From the NCBI RefSeq assembly GCF_014653945.1, contig NZ_BNAU01000002.1, forward strand, positions 429,914-493,913: a stretch of 64,000 nt of DNA, in the 5' to 3' direction. The stretch comes from Amycolatopsis deserti (GTDB taxonomy: Bacteria > Actinomycetota > Actinomycetes > Mycobacteriales > Pseudonocardiaceae). The notes under the pieces were generated by a model, which worked only from the letters and a program-made list of their open reading frames with translations, was not told where the DNA came from and did no database searches. Every line of letters starts with the position of its first letter. Positions within the stretch are counted from its first letter, which is position 1. Position numbers and translations under genes: made by a program. Below are positions 63,904-64,000 of the stretch, one piece after another.

Positions 63904-64000
63904 CGCGCCACCGCCCGGCTGGTGAGCCGCTTGAGGCCGAGGATGACCAGCGCGGCCACCGCCATCGCCGCGCCGAACGAGCCGATCGCGAGACCGTAGC
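63900..64000 (-). CDS. Membrane protein, C-terminal end (partial)
   Basis: The last 32 residues of a gene reaching beyond the window. They form a hydrophobic helix (SFGAAMAVAALVILGLKRL) followed by a short basic tail ending AVAR, as in the last helix of an ABC-transporter permease or similar transporter. The stop overlaps the VOC start by 4 bases, so a transporter is probably co-transcribed with the BKACE operon. Confidence 0.5.
   Translation of the reverse strand, partial: YGLAIGSFGAAMAVAALVILGLKRLTSRAVAR

Overview
The window is very GC-rich (roughly 70% or more), uses many GTG and a few TTG starts, and is packed with 4-base start/stop overlaps. Gene content (a mycobacterial-type mim/prm monooxygenase cluster with its own chaperonin, an NDMA-type alcohol dehydrogenase, many short-chain dehydrogenases, DUF35/thiolase pairs, a sigma54-like activator without the sigma54 loop) points to a soil actinomycete with broad catabolic ability. 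My best guess is a Pseudonocardiaceae-like organism (inference only). I saw no rRNA, tRNA, insertion sequence, phage or CRISPR array.

Layout. 1-1.8 kb: the end of an ADP-forming acyl-CoA synthetase, a small antibiotic-biosynthesis-monooxygenase (ABM) protein, a tiny hypothetical protein and a short crotonase-like gene. 1.9-12.6 kb: a binuclear-iron propane/phenol-type monooxygenase operon (large subunit, reductase, small subunit, coupling protein, amidohydrolase, MIP18-like Fe-S protein, Zn alcohol dehydrogenase, dedicated GroEL), divergent from its GAF/Fis regulator. A palindrome GTCTCA-N3-TGAGAC lies in the divergent promoter and again before the ABM and crotonase genes, so all are probably one regulon. 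12.6-26.8 kb: a CoA-thioester beta-oxidation island (CitE-like lyase, hydratase, acyl-CoA dehydrogenase, SMP-30, AMP ligase, two DUF35+thiolase pairs, CaiB/racemase, a catalytic plus a degenerate SDR, GntR regulator) facing a divergent ALDH + ADH pair; TGATAC/GATAC sites sit in its promoter regions. 26.9-45 kb: three tandem MFS transporters, hydrolase, SDR, two aminotransferases with a RidA-like protein, M20 peptidase, IclR regulator, a frameshifted SDR, an E1 alpha/beta pair without E2, acetoacetate decarboxylase-like protein, another MFS, two SDRs and an XRE/MmyB regulator. 45.2-47.4 kb: a decayed regulator remnant and a GCS2-type ligase.

47.5-58.1 kb is the most striking part: a self-contained glucitol-type PTS (EI, HPr, EIIC, EIIBC, EIIA, GutM) with a SorC-type regulator and a second operon encoding a SAF-domain DXR-like oxidoreductase, an acetoin-dehydrogenase-like E1 alpha/beta and E2, and an IspD homologue. 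Both operons are preceded by a TGCAC-N4-GTGCA palindrome. Since DXR-like enzymes interconvert 1-deoxyxylulose 5-phosphate (DXP) and 2-C-methylerythritol 4-phosphate (MEP), and DXP is a methyl acyloin, I propose a catabolic route for 2-C-methylerythritol or a similar polyol: PTS uptake to MEP, oxidation-isomerisation to DXP, then acyloin cleavage to acetyl-CoA and glyceraldehyde 3-phosphate. This is a hypothesis from gene content.

58.5-64 kb: an IclR regulator convergent with a tightly overlapping operon of VOC protein, SDR, two BKACE-family proteins that each lack a different expected metal ligand, two tandem copies of an unrecognised family, and a second SDR. The window ends inside the 3' end of a membrane-protein gene.
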